From assembly GCA_946555345.1 (NCBI GenBank), contig CAMNSS010000012.1:45372-109371 (forward strand): a DNA stretch of 64,000 nucleotides, given 5' to 3'. How positions within the stretch are numbered: position 1 is the first letter of the stretch; every line of letters begins with the position of its first letter. The stretch is from an uncultured Eubacterium sp. (GTDB taxonomy: Bacteria > Bacillota > Clostridia > Peptostreptococcales > Anaerovoracaceae). Under the pieces are notes generated by a model. It did not search any database, was not told the origin of the DNA, and saw only the letters and a program-made list of their open reading frames with translations. This document shows positions 1 to 8,822 of the stretch, in pieces. A program made the translations under genes and the position numbers.

Positions 1-70
1 GTATGTCCCGTGGCCTTTTCTTAATTACAGTATTTACATATTCGCGCGTAATTAAACCTGTTTTTTCCAT
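1..70 (-). CDS. 5' end of a truncated gene, possibly NAD(P)H-hydrate dehydratase
   Basis: Only the first 23 codons lie inside the window; the rest runs off the left edge. An ATG whose complement is at 68-70 is preceded by the good ribosome binding site GGGGAG at a normal distance, so a real gene start is likely. The visible peptide begins MEKTGLITREYVNTVIKKRP. This resembles, from memory, the start of ADP-dependent NAD(P)H-hydrate dehydratase domains, where a similar ITxxYV...RP stretch precedes the nucleotide-binding core. The identity is weak. It lies 55 bases downstream of mgtE on the same strand and is probably the last or next gene of that operon. If it is nnrD, it fits the NAD-related flavour of the operon's first gene. 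Confidence 0.55.
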   Translation of the reverse strand, partial: MEKTGLITREYVNTVIKKRPRDI

Positions 71-125
71 AAATTTCTCCCCTAGCGTCCACCCGGTCTG
101 CAATCACATCACAGCCACAGCGCGC

Positions 126-1529
126 CTACAGTGCAATGCCAAGCAAAAGCGATGCGATGAGCAGGTAGGTGACGGCGGAAACCATGTCGGTAATAGAAGA
201 TATCATCGGCGTTGCCATCAGCGCAGGGTCGATGCCGATCTTCTTTGCCCCCATCGGCAAAAGCCCGCCAAGCAGCTTGGCGAACATGACCACCACGATC
301 ATGGAAGCCGCAACGGTCAGTCCGATCATTACGCCCTCCCCATCGACGAAAACCACCTTGGCAAAATTGAACAAGCTTAAAATAATGCCCAAGATTATGC
401 TGATGCGAAGCTCCTTCCACAGCACCTTCAATGCGTCCTTTAATTCGATTTCATCCAGCGACAGCCCGCGGATTACCAGCGTCGCCGCCTGCGTTCCCGT
501 ATTGCCGCCCGTACCCATCAAAAGCGGCAGATAGGAAACCAGCACGATCACCTGGGACAGAACCGCCTCAAACCTTGCGATAATCGTCCCCGTCAGCATC
601 AATGCCACCGTCATGAAGATCAGCCACGGCAGCCTGTTCTTCACATGGCGGAACACGCCGATGTCCAAATATTCCGTATCAGAGCCGTCCATGATCCCGG
701 CCATTCGTTCGATATCCTCGGTCGTTTCCTCCTCGATGACGTCGAGGATGTCGTCCACGGTGATGATGCCCACCAGCCGATGCTCCTTGTCAACGACCGG
801 AATCGCCAGGAATCCGTACTTTTTGAACATCTCCGAAACTTCCTCCTGGTCGTCGTACACGTTGACATACACGTACTCCGTATTCATCAGCTCCGATACC
901 TTGATCTCATCGTCTGCTACCACGAGCGACCGCAGCGACACGATGCCCTCCAGCTTCCTGCCGCCTTTTTTCACGTAACAGGTGTACACGGTCTCGCTGT
1001 CCATGCCCTCCCGCTTGATATGCGCCATCGCTTCCCCTACCGTCATCGACTCCTGCAGACTGATATAGTCCGGGGTCATCAGGCTGCCCGCGCAGGTATC
1101 CGGGTAATTGAGGAAGGTATTGATCAGCTTGCGCTCTTCCTTGGGCGTTTTTTCCAGGATCTTGTCCACGATATTTGCCGGAAGCTCCTCCAGCACGTCG
1201 ATTTTATCGTCGAAGTCCAGCTCGTCGATGATATAGCTGATCTCCCGGTCCGTGATGCCTTGGACGATTTCGATCTGGTCGTCGGAGGGAAGGTGGGAAA
1301 AGACTTCAACCGAAACATCCTTTGGCAGCATCCGAAACAGGATGATCGTCTTTTCCACGCCCAATTCTTCCAGAACTTCCTCGAGAATTTCGCCAATATC
1401 GACCTCATTGTGTTTCAGGATCTCGTCTCTCGCTTTAAAATATGATTTGTCGTCGAGCAGCTGCAGGATGGTCTCGACATCTTCGTCAAACTGCTGCATC
1501 TTCGTATCCATGTCCATCGTTTCCGTCAT
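126..1529 (-). CDS. mgtE: Magnesium transporter MgtE
   Basis: MgtE is a homodimeric Mg2+ channel/transporter of the cytoplasmic membrane, gated by Mg2+ binding to its cytosolic domains. The 467-residue product has the family order: an acidic alpha-superhelical N domain (about residues 20-135), a CBS pair (about 135-255, containing the GIITVDDILDVIEEE segment typical of the second CBS), a connecting helix and about five membrane helices to the C terminus. The pore region shows the family glycine-rich segment MGTGGNTGTQA. An in-frame ATG lies 22 codons upstream, but the start used here follows GGAGG at ideal spacing. No Mg2+ M-box leader can fit, because the upstream flavoprotein gene ends only 65 bases before the start. 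Expression therefore probably depends on the upstream operon promoter. Confidence 0.93.
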   Translation of the reverse strand: MTETMDMDTKMQQFDEDVETILQLLDDKSYFKARDEILKHNEVDIGEILEEVLEELGVEKTIILFRMLPKDVSVEVFSHLPSDDQIEIVQGITDREISYIIDELDFDDKIDVLEELPANIVDKILEKTPKEERKLINTFLNYPDTCAGSLMTPDYISLQESMTVGEAMAHIKREGMDSETVYTCYVKKGGRKLEGIVSLRSLVVADDEIKVSELMNTEYVYVNVYDDQEEVSEMFKKYGFLAIPVVDKEHRLVGIITVDDILDVIEEETTEDIERMAGIMDGSDTEYLDIGVFRHVKNRLPWLIFMTVALMLTGTIIARFEAVLSQVIVLVSYLPLLMGTGGNTGTQAATLVIRGLSLDEIELKDALKVLWKELRISIILGIILSLFNFAKVVFVDGEGVMIGLTVAASMIVVVMFAKLLGGLLPMGAKKIGIDPALMATPMISSITDMVSAVTYLLIASLLLGIAL

Positions 1530-1594
1530 GATATTGCCTCCTTTCCCGAATGTGCGAAGTTTTTCTGGCGATGTTTCCCGCTCCCATAAAATCA

Positions 1595-2659
1595 TTAACG
1601 AATCAAGTGCTTCCTGATATTTTCTGCAAATTCCTTGCCCCGCTGCGCCGCATCCTCAGACCTGAGAATCGCCTTGGGGTCGTTAGCCGTTTCCAGTATA
1701 GCAAATTTCCCCGGCAAAGCAAAGGTTTTATTCATATTAAGCCCGCTGATCAACTGCTCGGCGACGATATCGCCGCCGCTGTAGCCCGATACGATGATCC
1801 CGAAGAGGGATTTTTCATAAAACCTGTGCGTCGTAAACAGAGCCGTCATGCGGTTGACAAAGGCGGTCAGGTTCGCCCCCAGCGCATCATTGTAATTCGG
1901 GCAGATCATCACCAAGGCGTCGCATTCGAGGATCGCCGGGTATACCTGCTCCGTGATCGGGCCTCCGTAAAAACAGCCGCCTTCCTCCCCGTAATGCCTG
2001 CACGCCTCGTAAGAACAGCCCCGGCAGTCTACCACCGAGCCGTTTCGCAGGGAGATCTCGCGGATGTTGCATTCAGGCAGGTGCTTTCTCACCATGTCCC
2101 AGAGAGCCAGGGTATTGGAAGTCCTGCCGTTACTGGCGTGAAGCGCCAGGATCTTCGGATGCTCTTTTTTGACAGGCTCGTAAGAAAGAATATTGTTTAC
2201 CAGCTCTTTTCCCGCAGCCATATAAGCGCCCATGTTATCGGTATGGAGGTTCTGCGCCTGGATGTTGTAATTTTTCAACGTGCGCGTTCCTTCCACAAGC
2301 GGCCTTCCGGGAAACGTACAGCCTGCCCGGTTGGCCGTAAAAACCACGCTGCGCCCGGTGGATTTCGTGTAAAACTCGCAGTTTCCATCTAAAATCACGC
2401 CGCCTGCCGCACCCAAAAGCGCATCTCGGTTCAGGCGGAAATATTTGAGGATGCCGTACAGGCTGAGGTTGATGCCGGACTGCCCCAGGGAAATGGTGAA
2501 TAAAATCCTCTTGTTCCGCAAGTCCGCCGCTTCGACCTCCTCCGCCGTCGCCAGCACCCGCACCTTACAGCCTTTCGTGCTATGCGCTATGATCGCTTCC
2601 AAGCGTTCCGTCTTATCCGCCTCCGGGCAAAACGGGTTGATGATAATCAGTTCTTTCAT
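1595..2659 (-). CDS. Iron-sulfur flavoprotein / NADPH-dependent FMN reductase family protein
   Basis: The C-terminal half (about residues 170-354) is a flavodoxin-like FMN_red domain: it opens with ILALHASNGRTSNT and continues to the ALVMICPNYNDALGANL segment expected around the flavin. Between them lie four cysteines in CRGC-x4-C-x8-C, resembling the cluster-binding loop of archaeal and clostridial iron-sulfur flavoproteins (Isf). The product is probably an FMN plus [4Fe-4S] electron carrier of the cytosol. The N-terminal 170 residues (MKELIIINPFCPE...) are not recognised; they may be a second, degenerate flavodoxin-like half. The gene starts 15 bases after the dehydrogenase-like gene stops and is in the same operon as the giant multidomain protein. 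Substrate and electron partner are unknown. Confidence 0.8.
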   Translation of the reverse strand: MKELIIINPFCPEADKTERLEAIIAHSTKGCKVRVLATAEEVEAADLRNKRILFTISLGQSGINLSLYGILKYFRLNRDALLGAAGGVILDGNCEFYTKSTGRSVVFTANRAGCTFPGRPLVEGTRTLKNYNIQAQNLHTDNMGAYMAAGKELVNNILSYEPVKKEHPKILALHASNGRTSNTLALWDMVRKHLPECNIREISLRNGSVVDCRGCSYEACRHYGEEGGCFYGGPITEQVYPAILECDALVMICPNYNDALGANLTAFVNRMTALFTTHRFYEKSLFGIIVSGYSGGDIVAEQLISGLNMNKTFALPGKFAILETANDPKAILRSEDAAQRGKEFAENIRKHLIR

Positions 2660-2674
2660 AGTATCTCCAGATTT

Positions 2675-3715
2675 TTATAAAGCTTCCAGGTTTCTGTATG
2701 CGCGTTCAATCCGTGCAAAGAGCAGTTCCGGGAGCGGAAGGTTTTCGATTTCAATCCCCTGGCGGACGCGCCTGTTCCTGCATCCGAGGAATGCGCCGCT
2801 GCCAGCCTTTCCCAAATAGACCGAGGAATAATTCCACCCGCCGCTTATCGTTTCCATCAGGGAAACCGCGCCGGAAGAGAGCGCCGGGGCGATATACGGC
2901 TTAAACCCATCGGCTCTCGTTTCTAAATTGGACTTGACCGCAAGCGCCGTAAGCTGCATCGATAGCTCGTGATGATAACGGCTGATGCTGTCCGCAATGA
3001 CGAGATCCTCCCCATGCGGGCCAAATGCCCTGCCCTCTTGTAAGTAATGGGAAAAACGTACATCCTTCTCGGCATAATAAGAAGCCCTGCCATGCATGAC
3101 GCCAAGGCCGTAGCCTTGCACCTGGGACTCGCCAAGCCCGCAGGAAATCACAGCCTTGCATAAAGGATCTACCGGGTCGGAGACGACGGCGAAGATTCCT
3201 TGAAATCCCGCCGCAAAAGCTTTTTTGCCATATAGGGACACAAGCTCCTTGTTCGCCGCAAGCTGCGCCATGCGCACATCGCCGCCCTCGCCTAGCGGCG
3301 GGACGCCCTTGGAGGCGCAGAACACAAATACGTCGCAGTCAAACAGCTCGTCCTCTGCCAGCATCCACACAGGCGGCAGCTTCCTGCCATCGGGAAAGCA
3401 GATCTGCCCCGCTTCCCGCTCATAACGCCGCAGCAATTTTTCATTCAAATCGTAAATGCCGATGCTGGCAAGCGGCGCATTGCCTCCCGAAAGGCCGCAC
3501 GTATCGCCGTCAGCGGCTTTTTCAGAAAACCGCATTCCGCTTAAAAGCCGCAGCCCCGTAAGCGCCATGCCGCCCACATCGCCCAGCGCCAGCAGGTTGA
3601 GCCTGCATCCGTTTTGGAAAGAATGCGCCCCGGCAGCCGCATAAGGCAAAATTACCGACTGTCCTTCCTCGATAAAATTTCTGTCCCGGCCGATCAATTC
3701 GCTAATATATCTCAT
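2675..3715 (-). CDS. Lactate/malate dehydrogenase-like protein of unknown substrate
   Basis: A 346-residue protein with a probable Rossmann domain: the GDVGG turn at 45-49 follows a hydrophobic strand (LNLLAL), an acidic second strand end is seen at IYDLN (87-91), and VVSDPVDPL (177-185) matches the NPVD segment of L-lactate and malate dehydrogenases. The C-terminal half is divergent and the catalytic Arg/His of those enzymes cannot be assigned with confidence. It is best called an NAD-binding 2-hydroxyacid dehydrogenase-like protein. Its start codon overlaps the stop of the preceding 1629-residue gene in an ATGA arrangement, so translation is coupled and the two proteins probably work together. 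The iron-sulfur flavoprotein follows 15 bases later. Confidence 0.7.
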   Translation of the reverse strand: MRYISELIGRDRNFIEEGQSVILPYAAAGAHSFQNGCRLNLLALGDVGGMALTGLRLLSGMRFSEKAADGDTCGLSGGNAPLASIGIYDLNEKLLRRYEREAGQICFPDGRKLPPVWMLAEDELFDCDVFVFCASKGVPPLGEGGDVRMAQLAANKELVSLYGKKAFAAGFQGIFAVVSDPVDPLCKAVISCGLGESQVQGYGLGVMHGRASYYAEKDVRFSHYLQEGRAFGPHGEDLVIADSISRYHHELSMQLTALAVKSNLETRADGFKPYIAPALSSGAVSLMETISGGWNYSSVYLGKAGSGAFLGCRNRRVRQGIEIENLPLPELLFARIERAYRNLEAL

Positions 3716-6700
3716 TTCAAAGCACTCTCCAATCTTGCCAGCCGTTCCATGTAATCGGCGATATACACGGAAGGCGATAGGTTGAAATCAGCGGATACCC
3801 GGTTTGCGCCGTTCGGCATGCGCGGCGACTGGATCGCATCCGAAAGCCGCTTTAAGGTAAGCTTTCGCTCAAACAATCCTTGGTACTCCTTTTCCAGCAC
3901 GCTGAATATTTTCGCCGCATTTTCGAGGCATACCGCGGACAACTCATATACAGCCTTGCGCGGGAAAGCGGAGAGGAAGCCCGGCGCGGCAAACGGAAGC
4001 AGCAAATTGATGGATGGAATCAGGTTTGCGCCCGCCTTTTCTTCGCTCTGCACGCCGTCTCCCCCGATAAACGGGCAAAGGGTCGATTCCACAAACCAGC
4101 CCTTGAGATTCGGGATAAAATATGCGCTTTCCACTTCCCTGCCTTGGATCGTCATCAGATCCTTTCCCTGTCCCGAAAGAAGCCCCGTAATCAGCTTACC
4201 GATTTGCAGGCCGTTTTCCTTGAATACGGGATCTAATGCTTTCATGCGGTAACCTTTATGGAGCAAGTCGTCTACGAGGATGACCGGCCTGTTAAACGAT
4301 TTGATCGTCCGCACTTGATCCGGGATGGCCGCATACATCGGATACTCTTCGATGGTGAAGTTGTCCAGCTTGGAAGAAAACATTTTCTCCGTATGGAGGG
4401 TTTTCGTCACCGTGTTCGGCACTGCCATGCCCCGCAGGATCTTTCCAAACGGCACGCACATATAATCGCCCAGTTTCCGCTCCGGAAGCGGATAACATGG
4501 GACGCCATTCGTCTTTGTCACCATATTGACGATTTTCTGGTGCATGATCCCCGCATGGAAGGAAAGCACCAGGTTTCCCGGATTCAGCCCGGTCAGCGCC
4601 CGCTGCATACGGGCATGGGTCTGTTCCAGCACGTCCAAGATGCGCGGGCTTGTATTGAACGGAGCTTTCAGCACCGTGTCCATGTTTTCGATCACGGCAA
4701 TGGGTTCTTTCATGTTGACTTCATAAACGCCCATGCCGTTTCCGTCTATCACCATTTCCGTGAAGCCCTGCCGCTCCAGCACATCGACGATCTCCCCGTT
4801 ATGCGCATCCTCCAGCGAATGGTAAATCGCATAGGTGATATCCTTCGCTACCGCTTCGGCCAGCACTTCCGTCATCATGATCTGGACGAGGTTTCCCAAG
4901 TCCTTTCCGGAAAAGCTGTAAAGTCCCCGGATGACCAGCATCCGCCCCGTGGCCTTTTCCCGCAGATACGAAGCGATCCGTACATCCCGGAACGCTTCGT
5001 AAAGCTGTCCCGTTTCCAGCTCATTAACCGCCGCGATTGCGCAGACCCTGTTCTCGCCATCCCGGATCAGCGCCGAACGGACATACGGCAGATCCAGGTA
5101 TGCTTTAAGTTCTTTCACGTTCAGCCCCCGCGTGCGCATATCTGCCTGCATTTCCTCCAGAATGCCGCTGCCCCTGTTTTGGAGCGGTTCAAAGGAAATG
5201 TTCCGGATCTCAAACACGTTCTTGTACTGCGGTTCCCGCAGGTAAAGGCTGTTATCGTAGATGAAATTCTGCGCCACCGGGTCGATGAGGTTGGCGATAT
5301 CCCGCCCCCTGTCTATGTTTTCCCTGATCCTGGTGGAACTGATATCCTCCAGGTAAACGGGAAGCTTTAGCTCCCTGATCATCCCGGTGATGCTGCGGTA
5401 AGCGTGATGCAGCCTTTCCAGGCTCTCCCCGCCGCCTTCCATCGTCTCCCGCCGGAAGACAATATGGTTCATGGAGTGGATCGAATCGCTGGAAGGCTCC
5501 GCCTTATAAGAAGAAGCATTGGCGATGACGTCGCTGCCAACGACCATATAGAGCTTCCTGCCCGGAAACAGCTCCTTGAGGCGGCGCAGGTCGGAGGGAT
5601 TGGCGATATTGACCGGGAAATTATCCGGGAACAGGAATACCCCCGTTTCATCCGCCACCGACATGGATATGATCTGCCGCCTTATTTTCCTGGCTTGCGT
5701 CTTCTTTGACCAGGAAAATTCGTCGATGGCAAGATAAACTTCAAAGCCTTCATTCCGAATCGCCTGCACAATGCCTTTGTGGCTCAGCGAGAACGGGTCG
5801 AACGTCCCCGGGAAAAAGGCCACCCGGCCGTTTTGCGGCAGCTTCATCTCGCCGCTTGTGAATTTGTATTCCGAAATGAAGCGGTAAATGTGGTTGAGCG
5901 CCGCCGCATTGTTAAAGAAGTTCATATCGTATTCATCGATGGAAGAGATCAGCGTCAACAGCTTCTTGTAAATCTGCTGGAAGGCGTCGAACTTTTCCGC
6001 CTGTGCCAGTTCGCCGCTCCCGAAGATGTACTGCCCGATGACCATGAAAGCTTCCTGGCTGACGGTCTCATGGTAATCCGCAAGGCCTTTCAGAAGCAGT
6101 CCCAGCATCTTCTTTTTCCTGGCATCGTAATTCTGTTTCCCTTCCTCGTGCCGATATCCGTAGGATGCGTATTTTTTGACGACTTCGCCCACGGTATCCA
6201 GTGCGACCGACGCCACCTTGTCGTTGGCGCTCACGATCAGCTCCCCCAGGTTATCCATAAATTCATCCAGCTCGTCCGGCTCTAAATACAAGGCAAGCTC
6301 CCCCAAATAAGCCGGGATATACTTGGAAAACTGGTATTCACCGATTTCCAGCCCCTTTGTTAATTCAATAACAAGCTCGTTGATCTGCTCGATCGGAAGC
6401 GTCGCCGCAATCTTGATCAGGCTCTTTCCCGCCCGGTGCCGCACCGTAACCCGTTCGCTGACCTTGATCAGGTTGGAAAAGTGCGTCGCCAGGTGGAAGT
6501 TCCTGCTGCTGAATCCCAGGCTGAGCGCATTCCCCAAGAGGAAATCCATGTTGATGATTTTCAATACCCATGGCGTTCCCACCTTGAGGTTTTCCCGGAA
6601 GATCCCCGATACTGCCTCCCCGAGCTTCCCGTCCCGTTCCATCTTTTCAATCCTGTCATAATACGCCGCCGCATCCGCCTGTTGCCCGAGCTGGCGCAGG

Positions 6701-8601
6701 ATTTTATACACCAGATATGCAACGCTGATATTATCCATAAATGCCTTGCCATGGCTGATAATTTCTTTGACTGCGCTGACCGCATCCTCACCTGGCAGAT
6801 AGCCCGAAATGTACTCCGCCGCCCGCAACGCTCCCGCCTTGATCTCCACGGAATCCCGTTTGGATGCCTCGGCGGCGAAACGCAGCACGGAAAGCATCTC
6901 CGCTTCGCAAAGCGCATGGCGCGGGATGTTGATCACCGAATCCAGCAGCACAAATACAGCGCTGTCCGCAAGCGCTTCCATACGGTAAAGCTGAAAATAC
7001 TTTTCCATGAAGAGCGGAACATCACGTTCCTCCGAGCTTTCCACGAGCGCTTGCACGATCACTTTCAAGGTATAACCGATCCAGCTCCTGTGCTGGTCCG
7101 TCACCATGTAGTCGGGAAAAACAACCTTGTGAAGATAAGTCTCCCAGATCTCCACCGCTTCCCTGGCCACAGCATCCTTTGCCGCCCCTTCCGGCAGCTC
7201 CTTGCGGTAAACATCGTCGTATTCAGCGATGATCGTCCCCATCAGCCTGCCTGCCTGCCTCCTGATATCGCCCTCCCGGTGGGAAAGCAAATCATAGAGG
7301 AAATGCAGCGTCATCTGCTTTTCGGGCTTCGTCATGTAAGTAAAATATTCCGAAAGGATATTGAGGTAAGCGCGCTGGCTTTTCCACTGCTTTTCCGAAC
7401 GGGCCGCCTCCAGCAGGCTGCCGAACGCTGATTCATCGTTGAAGATGCCCATGATTTTGATGTTGTGCGCAATGGCGGTATATTTAATGCGTTCTACGGC
7501 TTCCCTGCCCATGAGCAGCGCGGAATCCTTCCTGCTGCGCCCCAGCGACGTTGCGGGAGGTTTTGCAATGTCGGTCTCAACACCCAGATCCACGAGGTAA
7601 TTTTCAAAATCCTTCAGCTTGGCATATACTTTTTCATACCGGCGCCGCTTCGCCGCATCCACGTTGTCGAGCTTGTTTAAAATCACGTCAAATGCTTCTG
7701 CCAGGGAATAAAAATGCACCTGCTCCACGCCGTCCTTTCTGCTGCTCTTCACCCGGAAATCCGCATAGATGAGCAGCAGGGATTCGATCGAAAGGTTTTC
7801 AAGCTCCAAATCCCAGGTGGAATGGTTGCTGGCGATATGGGCGATCATCGGCATTTTCTCCCGCTTTAAAAGCTGCTCCGTATAATAATAGTGAAGGTAC
7901 GGTATCCGCTTGGCTTCCTGCGCCGTGCAGCCATATTTCCCGAGGTCATGCCCGGCCGCCGCACCGGAGACCAGCGCCAAATCCACAGGGATATCCGTTC
8001 CTGCAAGCTGCCTTCCGATAAACAATGCGGTAAAATGCACGCCTGCGATATGCCCCACGGTGTTAAACGGCGTGATTTCCCTGCTGATCCGCATAAATTC
8101 GTAAATGTAATGCTCGCGCCAGAATATGCGCAGCCTTTCATACTCCGCCGCCGTCATGCAGCCTTCTGTTTCCGCCGCGGAAAGAAGCGTGATATGGTCC
8201 TTAGGTGAAAATCCGCTGCGCTCCATTTCGTATTGGAGCAAAGCGCGGTAGTTTTCCAGGAAAAAGCGTTTGGCCTTCTGCCTGCCGGCAGATGTTTCCG
8301 GCGGAAAGCCCGCAGGATACATCTCCGCCACCGTATCATCGCAAATAGATTGCAGCCAGCCTTTTTCGGGCTCTGCCGCCCAATATGCCATAAACGGCCG
8401 GAACGTTTCCAAAACCGTTTCCGCACTGATATTTTCCATGGCGGCTAAACCGCTGAAATGCTCCTTCCACTGAAAATCCGCCATAAGCTGCATCATCGTT
8501 TTCCGGCTCATGCCGAAGGCTTTCAGGTTTTTTTTGCCCGTAAGCGTTTGCTGCACATCCTTTACGATATTTCTGATCAAGCCAGTCACCCCGTTTTGCA
8601 T
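3712..8601 (-). CDS. Giant multidomain protein: HD, helical repeats, NadD-like nucleotidyltransferase, phosphoribosyltransferase
   Basis: This 1629-residue soluble protein combines several catalytic modules. Residues about 165-330 look like an HD metal-dependent phosphohydrolase (His at 184 and 189, GHDLGKYG at 217-224, HIASNH at 255-260). Residues about 390-910 are helical and repetitive, HEAT-like. Residues 925-1122 form a NadD/CoaD-type nucleotidyltransferase, with GTFDPFSLSHKG at 932-943 (the usual HxGH site here reads SLSH) and ISSTRIRENI at 1087-1096. Residues about 1130-1300 may be a GNAT-like fold (inference). Residues about 1320-1530 contain the PRPP-binding loop VILVDDLLHKG at 1440-1450. 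There is no signal peptide or membrane helix. A strong promoter lies 29 bases upstream, but no clear Shine-Dalgarno site does, consistent with a short leader. A nucleotide salvage or repair role is inferred from the domains. Similar proteins are generally annotated only as cytidyltransferase-related, to my knowledge. Confidence 0.85.
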   Translation of the reverse strand: MQNGVTGLIRNIVKDVQQTLTGKKNLKAFGMSRKTMMQLMADFQWKEHFSGLAAMENISAETVLETFRPFMAYWAAEPEKGWLQSICDDTVAEMYPAGFPPETSAGRQKAKRFFLENYRALLQYEMERSGFSPKDHITLLSAAETEGCMTAAEYERLRIFWREHYIYEFMRISREITPFNTVGHIAGVHFTALFIGRQLAGTDIPVDLALVSGAAAGHDLGKYGCTAQEAKRIPYLHYYYTEQLLKREKMPMIAHIASNHSTWDLELENLSIESLLLIYADFRVKSSRKDGVEQVHFYSLAEAFDVILNKLDNVDAAKRRRYEKVYAKLKDFENYLVDLGVETDIAKPPATSLGRSRKDSALLMGREAVERIKYTAIAHNIKIMGIFNDESAFGSLLEAARSEKQWKSQRAYLNILSEYFTYMTKPEKQMTLHFLYDLLSHREGDIRRQAGRLMGTIIAEYDDVYRKELPEGAAKDAVAREAVEIWETYLHKVVFPDYMVTDQHRSWIGYTLKVIVQALVESSEERDVPLFMEKYFQLYRMEALADSAVFVLLDSVINIPRHALCEAEMLSVLRFAAEASKRDSVEIKAGALRAAEYISGYLPGEDAVSAVKEIISHGKAFMDNISVAYLVYKILRQLGQQADAAAYYDRIEKMERDGKLGEAVSGIFRENLKVGTPWVLKIINMDFLLGNALSLGFSSRNFHLATHFSNLIKVSERVTVRHRAGKSLIKIAATLPIEQINELVIELTKGLEIGEYQFSKYIPAYLGELALYLEPDELDEFMDNLGELIVSANDKVASVALDTVGEVVKKYASYGYRHEEGKQNYDARKKKMLGLLLKGLADYHETVSQEAFMVIGQYIFGSGELAQAEKFDAFQQIYKKLLTLISSIDEYDMNFFNNAAALNHIYRFISEYKFTSGEMKLPQNGRVAFFPGTFDPFSLSHKGIVQAIRNEGFEVYLAIDEFSWSKKTQARKIRRQIISMSVADETGVFLFPDNFPVNIANPSDLRRLKELFPGRKLYMVVGSDVIANASSYKAEPSSDSIHSMNHIVFRRETMEGGGESLERLHHAYRSITGMIRELKLPVYLEDISSTRIRENIDRGRDIANLIDPVAQNFIYDNSLYLREPQYKNVFEIRNISFEPLQNRGSGILEEMQADMRTRGLNVKELKAYLDLPYVRSALIRDGENRVCAIAAVNELETGQLYEAFRDVRIASYLREKATGRMLVIRGLYSFSGKDLGNLVQIMMTEVLAEAVAKDITYAIYHSLEDAHNGEIVDVLERQGFTEMVIDGNGMGVYEVNMKEPIAVIENMDTVLKAPFNTSPRILDVLEQTHARMQRALTGLNPGNLVLSFHAGIMHQKIVNMVTKTNGVPCYPLPERKLGDYMCVPFGKILRGMAVPNTVTKTLHTEKMFSSKLDNFTIEEYPMYAAIPDQVRTIKSFNRPVILVDDLLHKGYRMKALDPVFKENGLQIGKLITGLLSGQGKDLMTIQGREVESAYFIPNLKGWFVESTLCPFIGGDGVQSEEKAGANLIPSINLLLPFAAPGFLSAFPRKAVYELSAVCLENAAKIFSVLEKEYQGLFERKLTLKRLSDAIQSPRMPNGANRVSADFNLSPSVYIADYMERLARLESALK

Positions 8602-8629
8602 TCATTTGTTGTTTTAAGCCTATGTATTT

Positions 8630-8658
8630 ATTTTACCATACCGGAAAACGTTTCACAA
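8630..8658 (-). promoter_or_regulatory. Sigma-A-type promoter of the giant-protein operon
   Basis: On the minus strand TTGTGA (complement of 8653-8658), a 17-base spacer and TAAAAT (complement of 8630-8635) form a good vegetative promoter, with a TG extension two bases before the -10. The predicted start of transcription is about 20 bases before the ATG at 8601, giving a very short leader. The spacer holds GAAACGTTTTC, which recalls a catabolite-repression cre site but lacks one central base, so I do not claim CcpA control. Confidence 0.65.
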
Positions 8659-8686
8659 ACAGTCCTTGCGCAAAACCCCTGAAATT

Positions 8687-8699
8687 CCCAAAATTTGGG
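8687..8699. promoter_or_regulatory. Palindrome CCCAAA-A-TTTGGG between divergent promoters
   Basis: A perfect 6+6 inverted repeat with a one-base centre lies between the divergent promoters of the giant-protein operon and gdhA. Its centre is about 40 bases upstream of the gdhA -35 box. Position and symmetry suit a dimeric regulator site; the regulator is unknown. Confidence 0.4.
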
Positions 8700-8733
8700 C
8701 ATTTATCAGAAAATTATAACTTCCTGAATTTCA

Positions 8734-8762
8734 TTGACTGTAATTTAACGAAGTGATATATT
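8734..8762 (+). promoter_or_regulatory. Sigma-A-type promoter of glutamate dehydrogenase
   Basis: TTGACT (8734-8739), a 17-base spacer and TATATT (8757-8762) lie 60 bases upstream of the gdhA start codon. The near-consensus -35 fits strong expression. Confidence 0.75.
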
Positions 8763-8822
8763 TAGGGTAATAAGGCATTACCAACTTTGCGAATTTATAA
8801 TGTAAAAAGAGGAGAAAACAAA

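Noticed and set aside
1530..1594. M-box (Mg2+) riboswitch before mgtE
   Set aside because: Only 65 bases separate mgtE from the preceding gene, too short for the element, and its conserved helices are absent.
8640..8660. Catabolite-repression cre site in the giant-protein promoter
   Set aside because: GTGAAACGTTTTCC lacks one base of the symmetrical consensus.
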